Under the pieces are notes generated by a model that was not told the DNA's origin, did no database searches, and saw only the letters and a list, made by a program, of their open reading frames with translations. Below, piece after piece: positions 35,863 through 45,757 of a DNA stretch of 54,953 nucleotides (within the stretch, counting starts at the first letter, position 1; each line of letters begins with the position of its first letter). This stretch comes from an uncultured Bacteriovorax sp. Lineage in GTDB: Bacteria; Bdellovibrionota; Bacteriovoracia; Bacteriovoracales; Bacteriovoracaceae. The DNA lies in the NCBI GenBank assembly GCA_946480715.1, contig CAMLKK010000019.1, forward strand, positions 1-54,953, in the 5' to 3' direction. The position numbers were made by a program, and so were the translations under genes.

Positions 35863-38800
35863 ATGAAAAAAACATTTTTAATACTTCTACCTTTCTTATT
35901 GGTCTTGGGATCATGCTCAAAAGCACCAGGTAAAACCGCAGCGAAATTAAAACTATCACTTTCTGGCATTGTGAATCTCACAAATGGTGTGGGGACAGGT
36001 GGGGCCATTCTTTTTGGTCGCTCATCTGCAGGTGAAATATTCGGAAAGAGTGTAGCTCTCACAGAAGAAACTCTTGATATTCCCAATGGTGATTGGGTCT
36101 TTTATGCCGTTATGTGGGACACTGCTAGCTCAGCAACTCCTATGAACGGTAAAGCGTTTTGTGCAAAGTCTGTTAATAAACTCACTGGTGGTGAAGCAAC
36201 AATTAGTTTGTCTCTAACAAATGCAATGTGTGCTGATGCAGATTTTTCTGGTGGGAAAAGTTATCAGCAACCTGCTGGTGTCGTTCGTTTTGCTGATTTT
36301 TTTGTTGATGAGTGTGATGACATTAATAGTGCGAGTTGGTTTTGTGGACAGGATAATCACGGAAGTGCTCTTTCCTATAGAATTAAATTTCAAAGCTTCA
36401 AAAAGAATGCAACAAGTCCGTTTGTTTTTGGAACAGATGTCATAACATCGAAGTGTCAGCAAGTTTCTAAAACGGCAGGACATCTTCTCGATGCAGGTAT
36501 GCCAGTCAATTTTCCAAGCGGAAACGGACTTGCACCTTTTGCTGTCAGTATTGAACTTTTTCTCGGTTCAGGTAGTTGTAGTACTACAGACTTGAAAGGA
36601 AATTATAATGTTTTTCTTCCAAATGGTTTGAGTACTACTTCAACACCGAATAGTAAGTTGGTCCAATCATCAACTAATTGCACATCTTTAACTTATACAG
36701 CGGACCCAACGATAGACCGCAATTTATGTGATGGCTATATTGGCGATTGGAACATCAGTACTTGTAATAATGTTTATTCTTTTGTTACGAGATTCGCACC
36801 GGCCTCTTCATGCTCTATCTCTGCACCTGCGAATCCTGCTATCAAACAGATTATCTCTATTCCTAAACCCGCTTTATGCGATCGTTATTTAAACTACTCT
36901 GCAGTGATTGGAGCTCATCCTTTTGCGGGTGGAGCAGGAACTCTTTCACGTCCATATAAAATATGTACAGAGTGGCAGTTAAATCAGATTGGGGAGGCCG
37001 GGGCGCCAAATACCTATAACACCTCTCAATTTAAATTAATGAATGATCTCGATATGAATAAAACAGATTTCGGGCCTTATGCAAAACCCGCATGTGTAGG
37101 TTCATCTTCGATGCTTGATCGTCATCATAACTTAAATCCAATTGTGGCAGTAGAAACGGCGTGCGGTACGCCCCATGATCTTATGGCCCATAACGGATTT
37201 CAGGCCGTTTTTAATGGAAATAATAAAACTATTTCCAATGCTCGAATTGCAGTTGAAGGTGTTGATGCCAATTATATCGGTTTCGTAAGAAAACTTTATG
37301 GTGGTGCGATTGTTAAAAATTTGAATTTTAAAAATTTAGAAGTGCGTGGTGGTGAATCAGTTGGCGGTGTTGTTGGTACTGTCAGTGGATCTGGGGCTCA
37401 AGTATTAAACATCAACATTGAAGGACTAGAAGTTGAATCTAAAAAAATGGGTGGAAGCAGCGGTACTCTCACTGGCGGAATAGCAGGCTCATTAGGTAAC
37501 GGTAGTAAAATAGAAAAAGTTAAAATAAATAAAGCGAGAATCCGCAGCGAAGGTACGGTGGGTGGAATCGTCGGACAAAATTACGGCACAATTTTAAAAA
37601 CCGGTTACGACGGTCAAATTGTTCATGAGAATTCGAGCAACAATTATGTTGGTGGTATTGCAGGTAAAAATGAAGGGGGTGGAACAATAGCTCAATCGTA
37701 CACAAAAGGATTTATCAGTTCACGTGCGAGTAATGTTGGTGGACTAGTGGGATTCATCTCGACGGGAAGTATTTCAAATTCATATTCAACTGTATCAATC
37801 CAAAATTCTTATAATGGTGCTAGTTATATTGGTGGTCTGGCCGGTAGTTCTTCAGCGCCGTTGAATGATGTTTTTTTCTATGGATCTCTTGCTCATAGAG
37901 GACCGGGAACTCCTACAATGAATGCAATCGTAGGGAATGGAAGTCCAAGCGCGAGCAATTGTTTCGCCCTCGCTGGATATCCAGTAATATCTGGATGCTC
38001 TCAGTTGGGGAATTCAAACATTTTACAAGATGGGGCAACAATAACTTTTGGGGTGAACAACCCAAAATGGCACAGATTCGCCGGCACTCATCCCCATTTA
38101 GAATGGGAAAATCATCCGTGCTCACTTGCAACTAATCTGGCCTCTGTTGGCACTCAAATATCAGCAGGACGTGGTTCAACTTTAAATCCTATTCTTATTT
38201 GTAATACGACCCAACTGTCAGACATTCTCAATCGCTCTCAGCATTTTAAATTGATTGATGATATTAATCTTAGCAGCTGGAGCCCTGCAAATCCGCTTTT
38301 TAAAGGAAGTTTTGCCGGAGTTTTTTCAGGAGACAATCATTCTCTCTATGATCTTCAAATAGATTTTTCCGGATATAATGATGGAGTTGACATCATTGGT
38401 TTCGTCGGAAATTTAACAGGTACTTTTAAAGATATTAATTTTTATAACAGCACCCTTAAAGGCGCTGATGATGATTATTCTATTGGACTACTGACTGGAT
38501 CAAATACAGGTAAGATACAAAATGTTCATGTCGTTGGATCGACAGTAAGTGGAAATTCAAAAGTCGGAGGAATCGCTGGAGAAAATAAACTTTCAACAGG
38601 CTTAATCGACAATGTTTCTTTCTCATATGGAAATGTTGAAGGTGTTACAAGTGTTGGTGGTATTGTCGGTTCAAACATGTTGTCAGCAAAAATTGTTCGT
38701 GCTTATTCCATGGCCGATCTCATAAATACAAACGTTTCTTATTCTGGTTTCGGCGGAATTGCTGGATACAATGGAACTAGTGCACTTATCGATCAAGTTG

Positions 38801-39591
38801 AATTTGATGGGAAAATTAAATTTTCATCAGCGACCACAACCGCAGCAACTGGTGGGATTGTCGGAGATAATAATAGCATCGTAAGAAATGCTCTATTTAG
38901 TAAAGACGCATCTATCGAAACGTTAAATCATACGGGCGTAGGGGGGATAGTTGGTTTCAATCAATCAGGTTCATCACTTGAGACTTCGATTGCTCTTGGA
39001 CGCGTGATTGTTGATAATGGCGGCGTTGCTCTACCAGGTGGGGCCTACACAGGTGCGATTAGTGGTAGAGATTTAGGTAACACGTCAAACTCATTTTACA
39101 TTTCAAAAAGCGTTGGTGCTTATATTGGAGATGGAACGACTTCTGTATGTACTGGGAGTGTTGCTCAATTTTCAGGCCCGCCAGCATTTTTAACGATTGC
39201 TTCTTCAGCCGATTCAGATCTTTTTATTCCTCAAAGTTATTTTTACAATGGAACGCTTCAATATCCGTTCATCTTCAGACCGACCATCACAACGGATGGA
39301 GAGTTTTCTTCAATTCTCTCATGTGGATCTGGAGAAACTTGGAAGTTTTATAAGTCATATGATCCGGCAGCAGCAGGTAAAACAATCGCTCAAATTGGTG
39401 ATGTAAATCTTTATTCGGCATTTGATCTTGCATATGATTCAGGTGATCCGAGCACCTCAATTAATGTGAATCGTATGCTTGAGTATTACGTGGCGATGAT
39501 GGAAAACAGAGCACCTTTATTGACTCCTCCGATCTGGGAGTTTGACGATGGTGATGGACATCTAGAATTACTTCAAATTGGTCACAAATAA
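35863..39591 (+). CDS. Large surface lipoprotein with GLUG-like repeats (paralogue 2)
   Basis: 1,242 residues from the ATG at 35863; an ATG at 35854 three codons upstream is equally possible. Lipobox LVLGSC with mature start CSKAPGKTAAK, nearly the same as the upstream paralogue. An N-terminal beta-domain (GGAILFGRSSAGEIFG) and a Cys-rich middle lead into a QLNQIGEAGAP junction also shared with it, then many GLUG-like units (VGGVVGTVS, VGGIVGQNYG, VGGIAGKNEGG, VGGLVGFIS). The ends differ: this protein finishes WEFDDGDGHLELLQIGHK and the other WTMGDGDYPKLFIVD. Unknown ligand; probably surface-exposed. Tandem duplication with strong divergence suggests diversifying roles. Confidence 0.82.
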   Translation: MKKTFLILLPFLLVLGSCSKAPGKTAAKLKLSLSGIVNLTNGVGTGGAILFGRSSAGEIFGKSVALTEETLDIPNGDWVFYAVMWDTASSATPMNGKAFCAKSVNKLTGGEATISLSLTNAMCADADFSGGKSYQQPAGVVRFADFFVDECDDINSASWFCGQDNHGSALSYRIKFQSFKKNATSPFVFGTDVITSKCQQVSKTAGHLLDAGMPVNFPSGNGLAPFAVSIELFLGSGSCSTTDLKGNYNVFLPNGLSTTSTPNSKLVQSSTNCTSLTYTADPTIDRNLCDGYIGDWNISTCNNVYSFVTRFAPASSCSISAPANPAIKQIISIPKPALCDRYLNYSAVIGAHPFAGGAGTLSRPYKICTEWQLNQIGEAGAPNTYNTSQFKLMNDLDMNKTDFGPYAKPACVGSSSMLDRHHNLNPIVAVETACGTPHDLMAHNGFQAVFNGNNKTISNARIAVEGVDANYIGFVRKLYGGAIVKNLNFKNLEVRGGESVGGVVGTVSGSGAQVLNINIEGLEVESKKMGGSSGTLTGGIAGSLGNGSKIEKVKINKARIRSEGTVGGIVGQNYGTILKTGYDGQIVHENSSNNYVGGIAGKNEGGGTIAQSYTKGFISSRASNVGGLVGFISTGSISNSYSTVSIQNSYNGASYIGGLAGSSSAPLNDVFFYGSLAHRGPGTPTMNAIVGNGSPSASNCFALAGYPVISGCSQLGNSNILQDGATITFGVNNPKWHRFAGTHPHLEWENHPCSLATNLASVGTQISAGRGSTLNPILICNTTQLSDILNRSQHFKLIDDINLSSWSPANPLFKGSFAGVFSGDNHSLYDLQIDFSGYNDGVDIIGFVGNLTGTFKDINFYNSTLKGADDDYSIGLLTGSNTGKIQNVHVVGSTVSGNSKVGGIAGENKLSTGLIDNVSFSYGNVEGVTSVGGIVGSNMLSAKIVRAYSMADLINTNVSYSGFGGIAGYNGTSALIDQVEFDGKIKFSSATTTAATGGIVGDNNSIVRNALFSKDASIETLNHTGVGGIVGFNQSGSSLETSIALGRVIVDNGGVALPGGAYTGAISGRDLGNTSNSFYISKSVGAYIGDGTTSVCTGSVAQFSGPPAFLTIASSADSDLFIPQSYFYNGTLQYPFIFRPTITTDGEFSSILSCGSGETWKFYKSYDPAAAGKTIAQIGDVNLYSAFDLAYDSGDPSTSINVNRMLEYYVAMMENRAPLLTPPIWEFDDGDGHLELLQIGHK

Positions 39592-39616
39592 AAAAGGCCA
39601 GCTATAAAGCTGGCCT
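39589..39616 (-). terminator. Terminator of nrd operon
   Basis: 9-bp perfect stem AGGCCAGCT / AGCTGGCCT with an ATAA loop. Read on the minus strand it is followed by a run of U, 14 bases after the nrdA stop. The plus side has no clean T-run, so it mainly ends the minus-strand transcript. Confidence 0.88.
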
Positions 39617-39629
39617 CGTTCATTTTAAA

Positions 39630-41987
39630 TTAAGATCCGCACATTACACAGTCTTCTGGATTGTCGATTGAACAAACCATTGCTGCCATTTCTTCTTCTT
39701 TTGTTTTCGTTACAACTGGAGCGTCATTCTTAACTGTGAACTGAACAGCATTAACCGCTGCGCGAGTTCTTAGGTAATACATACCTGTTTTAAGACCTGC
39801 TTTCCAAGCGTAGAAGTGCATCGAAGAAAGTTTTCCAAAATTTGGGTCTTCCATGAAAACGTTAAGCGATTGACCTTGATCGATGTAAGGGCCACGGCCT
39901 GCTGACATATCGATAACAGCTTTCTGCTTAATTTCCCAAATCGTTTTATAAAGCGCTTTAACTTCATCTGGAATAGATTGAATGTTTTGAACTGAACCAT
40001 TGTTCGCAATGATTTCATTTCTCATTTTATCATTCCATAGATTCAGCTTGATAAGATCGTTTACCAGGTAACGGTTAACGACAGCGAATTCTCCAGAGAG
40101 AACACGTCTAACGTAGATGTTCGAAGTGATTGGCTCGAAGCACTCGTTGTTACCAAGAATTTGTGAAGTTGAAGCTGTTGGCATTGGAGCAACGAGGAGT
40201 GAGTTTCTCACACCGTATTTCGCTACTTCTGCTTTTAATGCTTTCCAATCCCAGTTTCCTGAATCTGGAGTCACTCCCCACATATCAAATTGGAAAATTC
40301 CTTCTGATACTGGCGATCCTGCATATGTCTGGTAAGCGCCATCTCTTTTTGCAAGATCTTTTGAAGCTGTCATCGCCGCAAAGTAAATTGTTTCAAAGAT
40401 GTCGTTGTTTAGTTTAAGAGCTTGCTTTGATTCGAAAGGAATTCTCATTTCGAAGAATGCATCTGCTAAACCTTGAACACCAAGACCAATTGGACGGTGT
40501 CTCATGTTTGAATTCTTTGCTTCTTGAACCGGGTAGAAGTTGATGTCGATAATGCGGTTTAGGTTAACCGTCATTTGATAAACAACATCATACAATTTCT
40601 TGTGATCGTAACGGCCATCTTCAACAAAGCGGTTAAGCGCTACTGAAGCGAGGTTACAAACAGCAACTTCATCCGGTGCTGTGTACTCTAAAATTTCAGT
40701 ACAAAGGTTTGATGATTTGATTGTACCAAGATTTTTTTGATTTGATTTCTCGTTAGCTGCATCTTTGTAGAGCATGTAAGGAGAACCCGTTTCAATTTGT
40801 GATTCAAGAACTGCAAACCATAGATCCTGAGCACGTACTACGCGCTTAGCGAGTCCTTTTTCTTCGTATGATTTATAAAGTTCTTCGAATTTTTTTCCTG
40901 AGCAGTCTGCAAGTCCTGGAGCTTCGTGTGGGCAGAAAAGTGACCACATTCCATCTTCTTCCACACGCTTCATGAATAGATCCGGGATCCAAAGAGCGTA
41001 GAAAAGGTCACGTGCACGTTGCTCTTCTTTACCTGTATTCTTTTTCATTTCCAGGAAGTCGAACACGTCAGCATGCCATGGCTCAAGATAAACAGCGAAA
41101 GCACCTTTGCGCTTTCCACCACCTTGATCTACGTAGCGAGCTGTATCGTTGAAAACTTTAAGCATTGGAACGATTCCGTTCGAAGTCCCGTTAGTTCCCT
41201 TGATAAAAGAGCCTTTTGCGCGAATGTTGTGAATAGAAAGACCAATTCCTCCTGCAGATTGAGAAATAAGGGCCGTCTGTTTTAGTGTTTCGTAAATACC
41301 GTCGATTGAATCATCTTTCATCGTTAACAAGAAACATGAAGAAAGCTGAGCTTTGTTTGTTCCAGAGTTAAAGAGAGTAGGAGACGCGTGAGTGAAATAT
41401 TTTTCGCTCATCAGGTTGTATGTCTTGATTGCTGATTCGATATCATTTGTATGAATACCGAGAGAAACTCTCATGAGCATTTGCCCTGGACGTTCAACGA
41501 TCTTGTTGTTCATTTTCAAGAGATATGATTTCTCAAGAGTTTTGTATCCGAAGTAGTCGTAGTTATAGTCGCGCTTATCAACAACAGATTTGTCGAGAAG
41601 TTCCGCGTTTGCCATAACAGCTTCGTAAAGTTCTGTTGAAACGAGAGGTGAAGGTTCACCTGTTACAGGATTAACGAAGTGATACATTTGCTTAATGTTT
41701 TCAGAAAAACATCCGCGAGTTTCTTTATGAAGGTTTGATACAGCAATACGGCCCGCCAAAGTCGCGTACTGTGGGTGTTGAGTAGATAAGTAAGCAGCTG
41801 TTTCAGCAGCTAGCTGATCTAATTCTTTTGTTGTGATTCCATCGTAAATCCCTTCAATTACTTTTTTTGCAATCTTCATTGGATCGATGAATGATCTATC
41901 TAAATCGAAACAAAGTTGTTCGATTCTTTCCGTGATTTTGTCGAACTTAATCGGCTCTCTCTCGCCACTTCTTGTGATTACGTACAT
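39630..41987 (-). CDS. nrdA: Class Ia ribonucleoside-diphosphate reductase, large subunit
   Basis: 785 residues. It reduces ribonucleoside diphosphates to deoxy forms for DNA synthesis, with NrdB. It opens with an ATP-cone ([17 protein letters not shown]). Active-site features: the Asn-Leu-Cys-Thr-Glu triad in SNLCTEI, the redox Cys in [12 protein letters not shown] and CNLASVAL, the radical-relay Tyr pair in KTGMYYLRT, and the C-terminal shuttle DCVMCGS. Long stretches ([39 protein letters not shown]) are far closer to eukaryotic R1 than to E. coli NrdA. It starts one base after the nrdB stop with GGAG inside the nrdB end, so the two are tightly coupled. Confidence 0.97.
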   Translation of the reverse strand: MYVITRSGEREPIKFDKITERIEQLCFDLDRSFIDPMKIAKKVIEGIYDGITTKELDQLAAETAAYLSTQHPQYATLAGRIAVSNLHKETRGCFSENIKQMYHFVNPVTGEPSPLVSTELYEAVMANAELLDKSVVDKRDYNYDYFGYKTLEKSYLLKMNNKIVERPGQMLMRVSLGIHTNDIESAIKTYNLMSEKYFTHASPTLFNSGTNKAQLSSCFLLTMKDDSIDGIYETLKQTALISQSAGGIGLSIHNIRAKGSFIKGTNGTSNGIVPMLKVFNDTARYVDQGGGKRKGAFAVYLEPWHADVFDFLEMKKNTGKEEQRARDLFYALWIPDLFMKRVEEDGMWSLFCPHEAPGLADCSGKKFEELYKSYEEKGLAKRVVRAQDLWFAVLESQIETGSPYMLYKDAANEKSNQKNLGTIKSSNLCTEILEYTAPDEVAVCNLASVALNRFVEDGRYDHKKLYDVVYQMTVNLNRIIDINFYPVQEAKNSNMRHRPIGLGVQGLADAFFEMRIPFESKQALKLNNDIFETIYFAAMTASKDLAKRDGAYQTYAGSPVSEGIFQFDMWGVTPDSGNWDWKALKAEVAKYGVRNSLLVAPMPTASTSQILGNNECFEPITSNIYVRRVLSGEFAVVNRYLVNDLIKLNLWNDKMRNEIIANNGSVQNIQSIPDEVKALYKTIWEIKQKAVIDMSAGRGPYIDQGQSLNVFMEDPNFGKLSSMHFYAWKAGLKTGMYYLRTRAAVNAVQFTVKNDAPVVTKTKEEEMAAMVCSIDNPEDCVMCGS

Positions 41988-41988
41988 C

Positions 41989-42975
41989 TTAAAACTCCGC
42001 GTCTAGTGTGAATGTGTGTGAATTCTTCTCTCCAAGAACCCCTGGTCTTTGATATTCAGAAACTCTTTTTTCGAAGAAGTTTGTTTTTCCTTCAAGTGAA
42101 ATAAGTTCCATCCATTCAAATGGGTTTTTAGTTTTGTAATAAGCAGGAGCTCCCAATTGCTGTAACCAGTGGTCAGCAACGAACTCAATGTATTGTCCCA
42201 TGCTTTCTTTATTCATACCGATAAGTGAAACAGGTAGAGCTTCAAGAATAAATTCTTTTTCGATCTCAACAGCTTCTGTAATGATCGCTGTGATTTCTTC
42301 AGCAGAAATTTGCTCTTCTTTATCAAGCATTGAATGCATAAGAACCGCGAACTGGCAGTGAAGACCTTCATCGCGAGAAATAAATTCGTTAGATGTACAA
42401 AGTCCTGCCATCAATCCGCGTTTTTTCAACCAGTAGATTGAACAGAAAGATCCAGAGAAGAAAATTCCTTCGATGGCCGCGAAAGCAACAAGACGGTGAG
42501 CGAATGATTTTTTCGATCCAATCCAGTTGATCGCCCATTGAGCTTTTTTCGCTACACATGGCATGTTCTGAGCAGCGTGGAAGAGATAATCTTTTTCCTT
42601 CGCGTCTTTGATATATGTATCAATCAGAAGTGAATAAGTTTCGCTGTGGATATTTTCCATGGCGATTTGGAATCCGTAGAAAGCGCGTGCTTCAGGAATT
42701 TGCACATCTTTCATGAAACGAATCGCCAGGTTTTCATTCACGATCCCGTCACTGGCCGCAAAAAACGCAAGCACGTGCGAGATGAAATGTTTTTCGTCTT
42801 TGTTAAGTTTAGTTTCCCAGTCATTAAGATCGGGAACAAGGTCTAGTTCTTCTGCTGTCCAAAAAACCGCCATGTGTTTTTTGTACATCTCCCAAACCTG
42901 GTGATATTTAATTGGAAATAGCACGAAGCGGTCGTCGTTCGGCGCTAGAATTGCTGACTTGGCATCCTTTACCAT
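41989..42975 (-). CDS. nrdB: Class Ia ribonucleotide reductase, small (radical) subunit
   Basis: 328 residues. It houses the di-iron tyrosyl-radical site. By alignment to mouse R2 the ligands are Asp76 (AASDGIVN), Glu107 and His110 (MENIHSE), Glu169, Glu203 and His206 (RDEGLH), and the radical Tyr is Tyr114. The sequence resembles animal R2 through most of its length ([39 protein letters not shown]) and ends FTLDAEF, the tail that docks on R1. AGGAG lies 7 bases before the ATG. First gene of the nrdB-nrdA operon, with an unusually long upstream gap that contains candidate NrdR boxes. Confidence 0.97.
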   Translation of the reverse strand: MVKDAKSAILAPNDDRFVLFPIKYHQVWEMYKKHMAVFWTAEELDLVPDLNDWETKLNKDEKHFISHVLAFFAASDGIVNENLAIRFMKDVQIPEARAFYGFQIAMENIHSETYSLLIDTYIKDAKEKDYLFHAAQNMPCVAKKAQWAINWIGSKKSFAHRLVAFAAIEGIFFSGSFCSIYWLKKRGLMAGLCTSNEFISRDEGLHCQFAVLMHSMLDKEEQISAEEITAIITEAVEIEKEFILEALPVSLIGMNKESMGQYIEFVADHWLQQLGAPAYYKTKNPFEWMELISLEGKTNFFEKRVSEYQRPGVLGEKNSHTFTLDAEF

Positions 42976-43510
42976 TGTGAGTCTCCTGAATGTCTGTGTC
43001 TCGTTGTGTGTGTGATAAAGTTTTTCATTTTCTTTTTTTCCTTTTTCGCTTTTTGTTCACGCTTTAGGACGTTTCGAAATGTGAATGACTTTATGATTAA
43101 AAGATATCAAGAAGCGGTAAGTTTCAAAATAGCTAATTCCTAGGGTCTGCTTTTGCGCGAGTTGCTACCATGATTTTATCATTTTTCGCAGATGACTGGA
43201 AGACGTGTCATTATCATAAGTTAAATTTGAGTGAAGTGGTCCTATCAATCTAAATTTTACCATCTAATTTTAACTGTCATCTATAAATACAGATCGATCT
43301 CATCATTTTTTTATTTAAAACAGATGATCACCACCACAATATATAGTAGGACCGGCCAACGGCACAGTCGTATATATGGTGTAACTCATGAAAAAAAATT
43401 GAAAAAAACGCTTGATTTGAACAAAACTAAAACCGTCGGAATATGTCTAGCTAACGTCTGAGAGCACTTTACCTCATGGTCCGTTAAAATGGAATCAAGA
43501 GGGAGTTCTT
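42976..43510. other. 535-bp non-coding gap between divergent nrdB and DUF2878-SDR genes
   Basis: AT-rich gap with no convincing gene; short frames inside it lack a ribosome site and protein-like composition. It contains the candidate NrdR box pair (43334-43382), implying an nrd leader of about 300 nt if the promoter is there. A GGGAG just before 43511 serves the plus-strand gene. I recognise no known riboswitch fold in the leader. Confidence 0.6.
43334..43382 (-). promoter_or_regulatory. Candidate paired NrdR boxes
   Basis: CCACAATATATAGTAG at 43334-43349 contains an exact CWATATATWG core of the NrdR box. GTCGTATATATGGTGT at 43367-43382 matches 8 of 10 core positions plus the TGT flank. Start-to-start spacing is 33 bases, about three helical turns, as usual for NrdR pairs. 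They lie about 360 bases upstream of the nrdB start, farther than usual. No nrdR gene is in the window. Confidence 0.5.
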
Positions 43511-44884
43511 ATGCTCATGCTATGTAAAATTTTAGTGCTCCAGTGTCTATGGTTCTTTGTAGTTCTCTACGGAAAAACGTTTCCGATGGAGTTGTTTCTT
43601 ATAGGGAGTGTCCTTTTTTCTTTCATCAATTTTTACCTCTTCAGGCCGAAAATCTCATTGGGGCATTACATATTTCTCCTCATCCTTTTTGTTCTGACTG
43701 GAGTTCTTCATGACAGTGTGCTGATGAATTTTTCCCTCTTAAAAAGCGAAACTTATACATGGAGTTTCCTCTCCCTTTGGATTCTGTTTCTTGCTTATTA
43801 CGGAGACATCTTTAATAAGTTCGAACAACTGCCAAAATATATGAATGCAATCATAGGCGCCGTTGGTGGAAGTTTTGCTTATCTCTCGGCCGCCAAATTG
43901 GGGGCCGTTGAAATGCACGCTGAAAAAGAAATTTTGTATGCCGGATCTAGTGCCGTGATGTGGGGAGCGTTTTTTCCACTATCTCTAAAACTTTTTTATC
44001 ACACTCATCATTGGGAAAACTTCCTTGATAAAACAATTTATTTTTCATTTGATCGCTCAGGTTTTCTTCGCCATAAAAAACATTTCGAAGAAGATTTTTC
44101 AAAAGCATCATTAAAAAATAAAAAGGCCCTCGTCACTGGGGGAACCTCAGGAATCGGTCAATCGGTTGTAAATTTTCTCAAATCCCGTGAAGCGAACGTA
44201 TTTTTCACAGGCAGACGTGAGAGCGGTGATCCCAGTTTTATCCAATGTGATTTAGCAGATTGGGACGCGGTAAAAATGCTCGCTAAAAATTGTGAAGAAT
44301 TGGATTTTGTCGTTCTCAATGCGGGAAGCATGCCCGATCAATATACAGAAAATAAAAATGGTGTTGAATTCCAGTGTGCCTCTCAACTCGTTGGCCACTA
44401 TATACTTATTCATGAACTTAAAAAATTAGGAAAGCTAAAAACACATGCACGAATTGTATGGGTGAGTTCAGGAGGAATGTATCTTAAGAAGTTAGATCTA
44501 TCGGCGCTATTTAAAAATCCCAACTACGACAAAGTTGATACCTATGCCAACGTTAAACGCGCTCAAGTGACTTTAGTGGAAGAGCTTGCTCGCGATTCTC
44601 ATTGGGGAAATACTATTATGACAAGTATGCATCCAGGTTGGGTAAAGACTGAAGGATTGAAAGGAGCTCTGACAAAATTCTTTAGTTGGATGGAAAGACG
44701 ATTGCGCACGAGTGATGAAGGAGCAGACACAATCATTTGGTTGTTACTGACAAAAACAAATATTGAGAGCGGAAATTTCTTTTTTGATCGCAAAAAAGTG
44801 AGTCCATATATCTCAAAAAAATATATTTCTTCAAAGGCCACACGCCTAGAATTACTTCAAAAACTTAAGTGTTTCCTCTCGTAA
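43511..44884 (+). CDS. Fusion of DUF2878 membrane domain and short-chain dehydrogenase
   Basis: 457 residues; ATG after GGGAG. Residues 1-165 are five or six membrane segments matching DUF2878 (LQCLWFFVVLYG at the start, IIGAVGGSFAYLSAAKLGAVEM near the end of the domain). Residues ~195-457 are a classical SDR of the DHRS12 kind: VTGGTSGIG, LNAGSMP, catalytic Ser in WVSSGGMY, Tyr-x-x-x-Lys in YANVKRA, and HPGWVKTEG. DUF2878 is normally a stand-alone protein found next to fatty-acid cyclopropane/furan modification genes in other proteobacteria (from memory). The fusion suggests a membrane-bound lipid reductase, which is inference. It is transcribed divergently from nrdB. Confidence 0.8.
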   Translation: MLMLCKILVLQCLWFFVVLYGKTFPMELFLIGSVLFSFINFYLFRPKISLGHYIFLLILFVLTGVLHDSVLMNFSLLKSETYTWSFLSLWILFLAYYGDIFNKFEQLPKYMNAIIGAVGGSFAYLSAAKLGAVEMHAEKEILYAGSSAVMWGAFFPLSLKLFYHTHHWENFLDKTIYFSFDRSGFLRHKKHFEEDFSKASLKNKKALVTGGTSGIGQSVVNFLKSREANVFFTGRRESGDPSFIQCDLADWDAVKMLAKNCEELDFVVLNAGSMPDQYTENKNGVEFQCASQLVGHYILIHELKKLGKLKTHARIVWVSSGGMYLKKLDLSALFKNPNYDKVDTYANVKRAQVTLVEELARDSHWGNTIMTSMHPGWVKTEGLKGALTKFFSWMERRLRTSDEGADTIIWLLLTKTNIESGNFFFDRKKVSPYISKKYISSKATRLELLQKLKCFLS

Positions 44885-45015
44885 TTCAACAAAATAACTA
44901 TTTCACGACCCAAAAATTTCGTGCCGGAATGATTTTCTCCAGGGTTTCTTAAAATTCACTCCTATGACATTGTTAGTTCCCCTGCTCATTATCAACAACG
45001 CCATGGAGTGAATAC

Positions 45016-45684
45016 ATGAAGAAAATTCTCCTCGTTACCAATGATCAAGCGGCCCAAAAAATTATCGAAAAGACTCTCACTTTCAACAACATCTTCGTGG
45101 CCGCAGTAGATGAATCACGAAAAGCATGGAATGCACTCGTTGAAACCAAGTTTGAATTCGTCATGATCGATACGAATCTTAAAAGCGAATCAGGTCTTTC
45201 ACTCTACAAAACGCTACGCCAGGTAGGAAATCACATTCCTGTGATGATGATGGGAGAGGGGAATTTCGACAAAGTCATGCTCAAAAACCTCTCGAACGAA
45301 AACTACGATTATCTTCTTAAGCCTATCCGCTACCGAACGTTAAAAATGAAAGTGAATCATTTTCTCCGTAACAACAAAGATAACGCAAAGACGTTCACAC
45401 TTGGAAATTTAGAAATCGACACTCGCCAAAGACTTCTCGTCTACGGCGAAAAACTCCTGCAACTAAGCACTTTAGAACTCGACATCATGATGATGCTCGC
45501 TAAAAAAAGCGGCCAGATCATCGATCCGAGAAAGATCGGATACCTCATTGAAAGCGAAGGTCGCTATTACAAAGATTCAGCAAGTGCGCTCATGAGCACC
45601 CTCAAAGAAAAATTAAAAAGATTAGAAAGCGAAACGCTAGATATAAATTTCGTTAAAGATAAAGGGTACAAACTTTCATTTTAA
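45016..45684 (+). CDS. OmpR-type response regulator, orphan and partly degenerate
   Basis: 222 residues. The receiver domain (1-~118) has the phosphorylatable Asp in FVMIDTNLKSE (about 53) and the conserved Lys in YLLKPI. The acidic pair after the first strand is reduced to ND (LVTNDQ), and the switch Thr/Ser in the fourth strand is Gly (MMMGEG). The winged-helix domain (~128-222) has LSTLELDIMMMLA and ends KDKGYKLSF, the DNA-binding hallmark. No histidine kinase is adjacent. With two altered switch residues it may respond weakly or work without phosphorylation. GGAG precedes the ATG by 8 bases. Confidence 0.85.
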   Translation: MKKILLVTNDQAAQKIIEKTLTFNNIFVAAVDESRKAWNALVETKFEFVMIDTNLKSESGLSLYKTLRQVGNHIPVMMMGEGNFDKVMLKNLSNENYDYLLKPIRYRTLKMKVNHFLRNNKDNAKTFTLGNLEIDTRQRLLVYGEKLLQLSTLELDIMMMLAKKSGQIIDPRKIGYLIESEGRYYKDSASALMSTLKEKLKRLESETLDINFVKDKGYKLSF

Positions 45685-45709
45685 GTGAGGTTCTGTACCA
45701 TTAGACTTT

Positions 45710-45752
45710 GCGGACGATCAAGAACATCCTCCAAATCGTCCGCGAGTTTTTT
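45710..45752 (+). terminator. Terminator after response regulator
   Basis: 9-bp stem GCGGACGAT / ATCGTCCGC with a 16-base loop and a six-T tail after CGAG. It lies between the convergent response-regulator and VOC genes. Confidence 0.75.
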
Positions 45753-45757
45753 AGTTC

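Noticed and set aside
43231..43461. 76-codon ORF in the nrd upstream gap
   Set aside because: No ribosome site, atypical composition, and it covers the candidate NrdR boxes.
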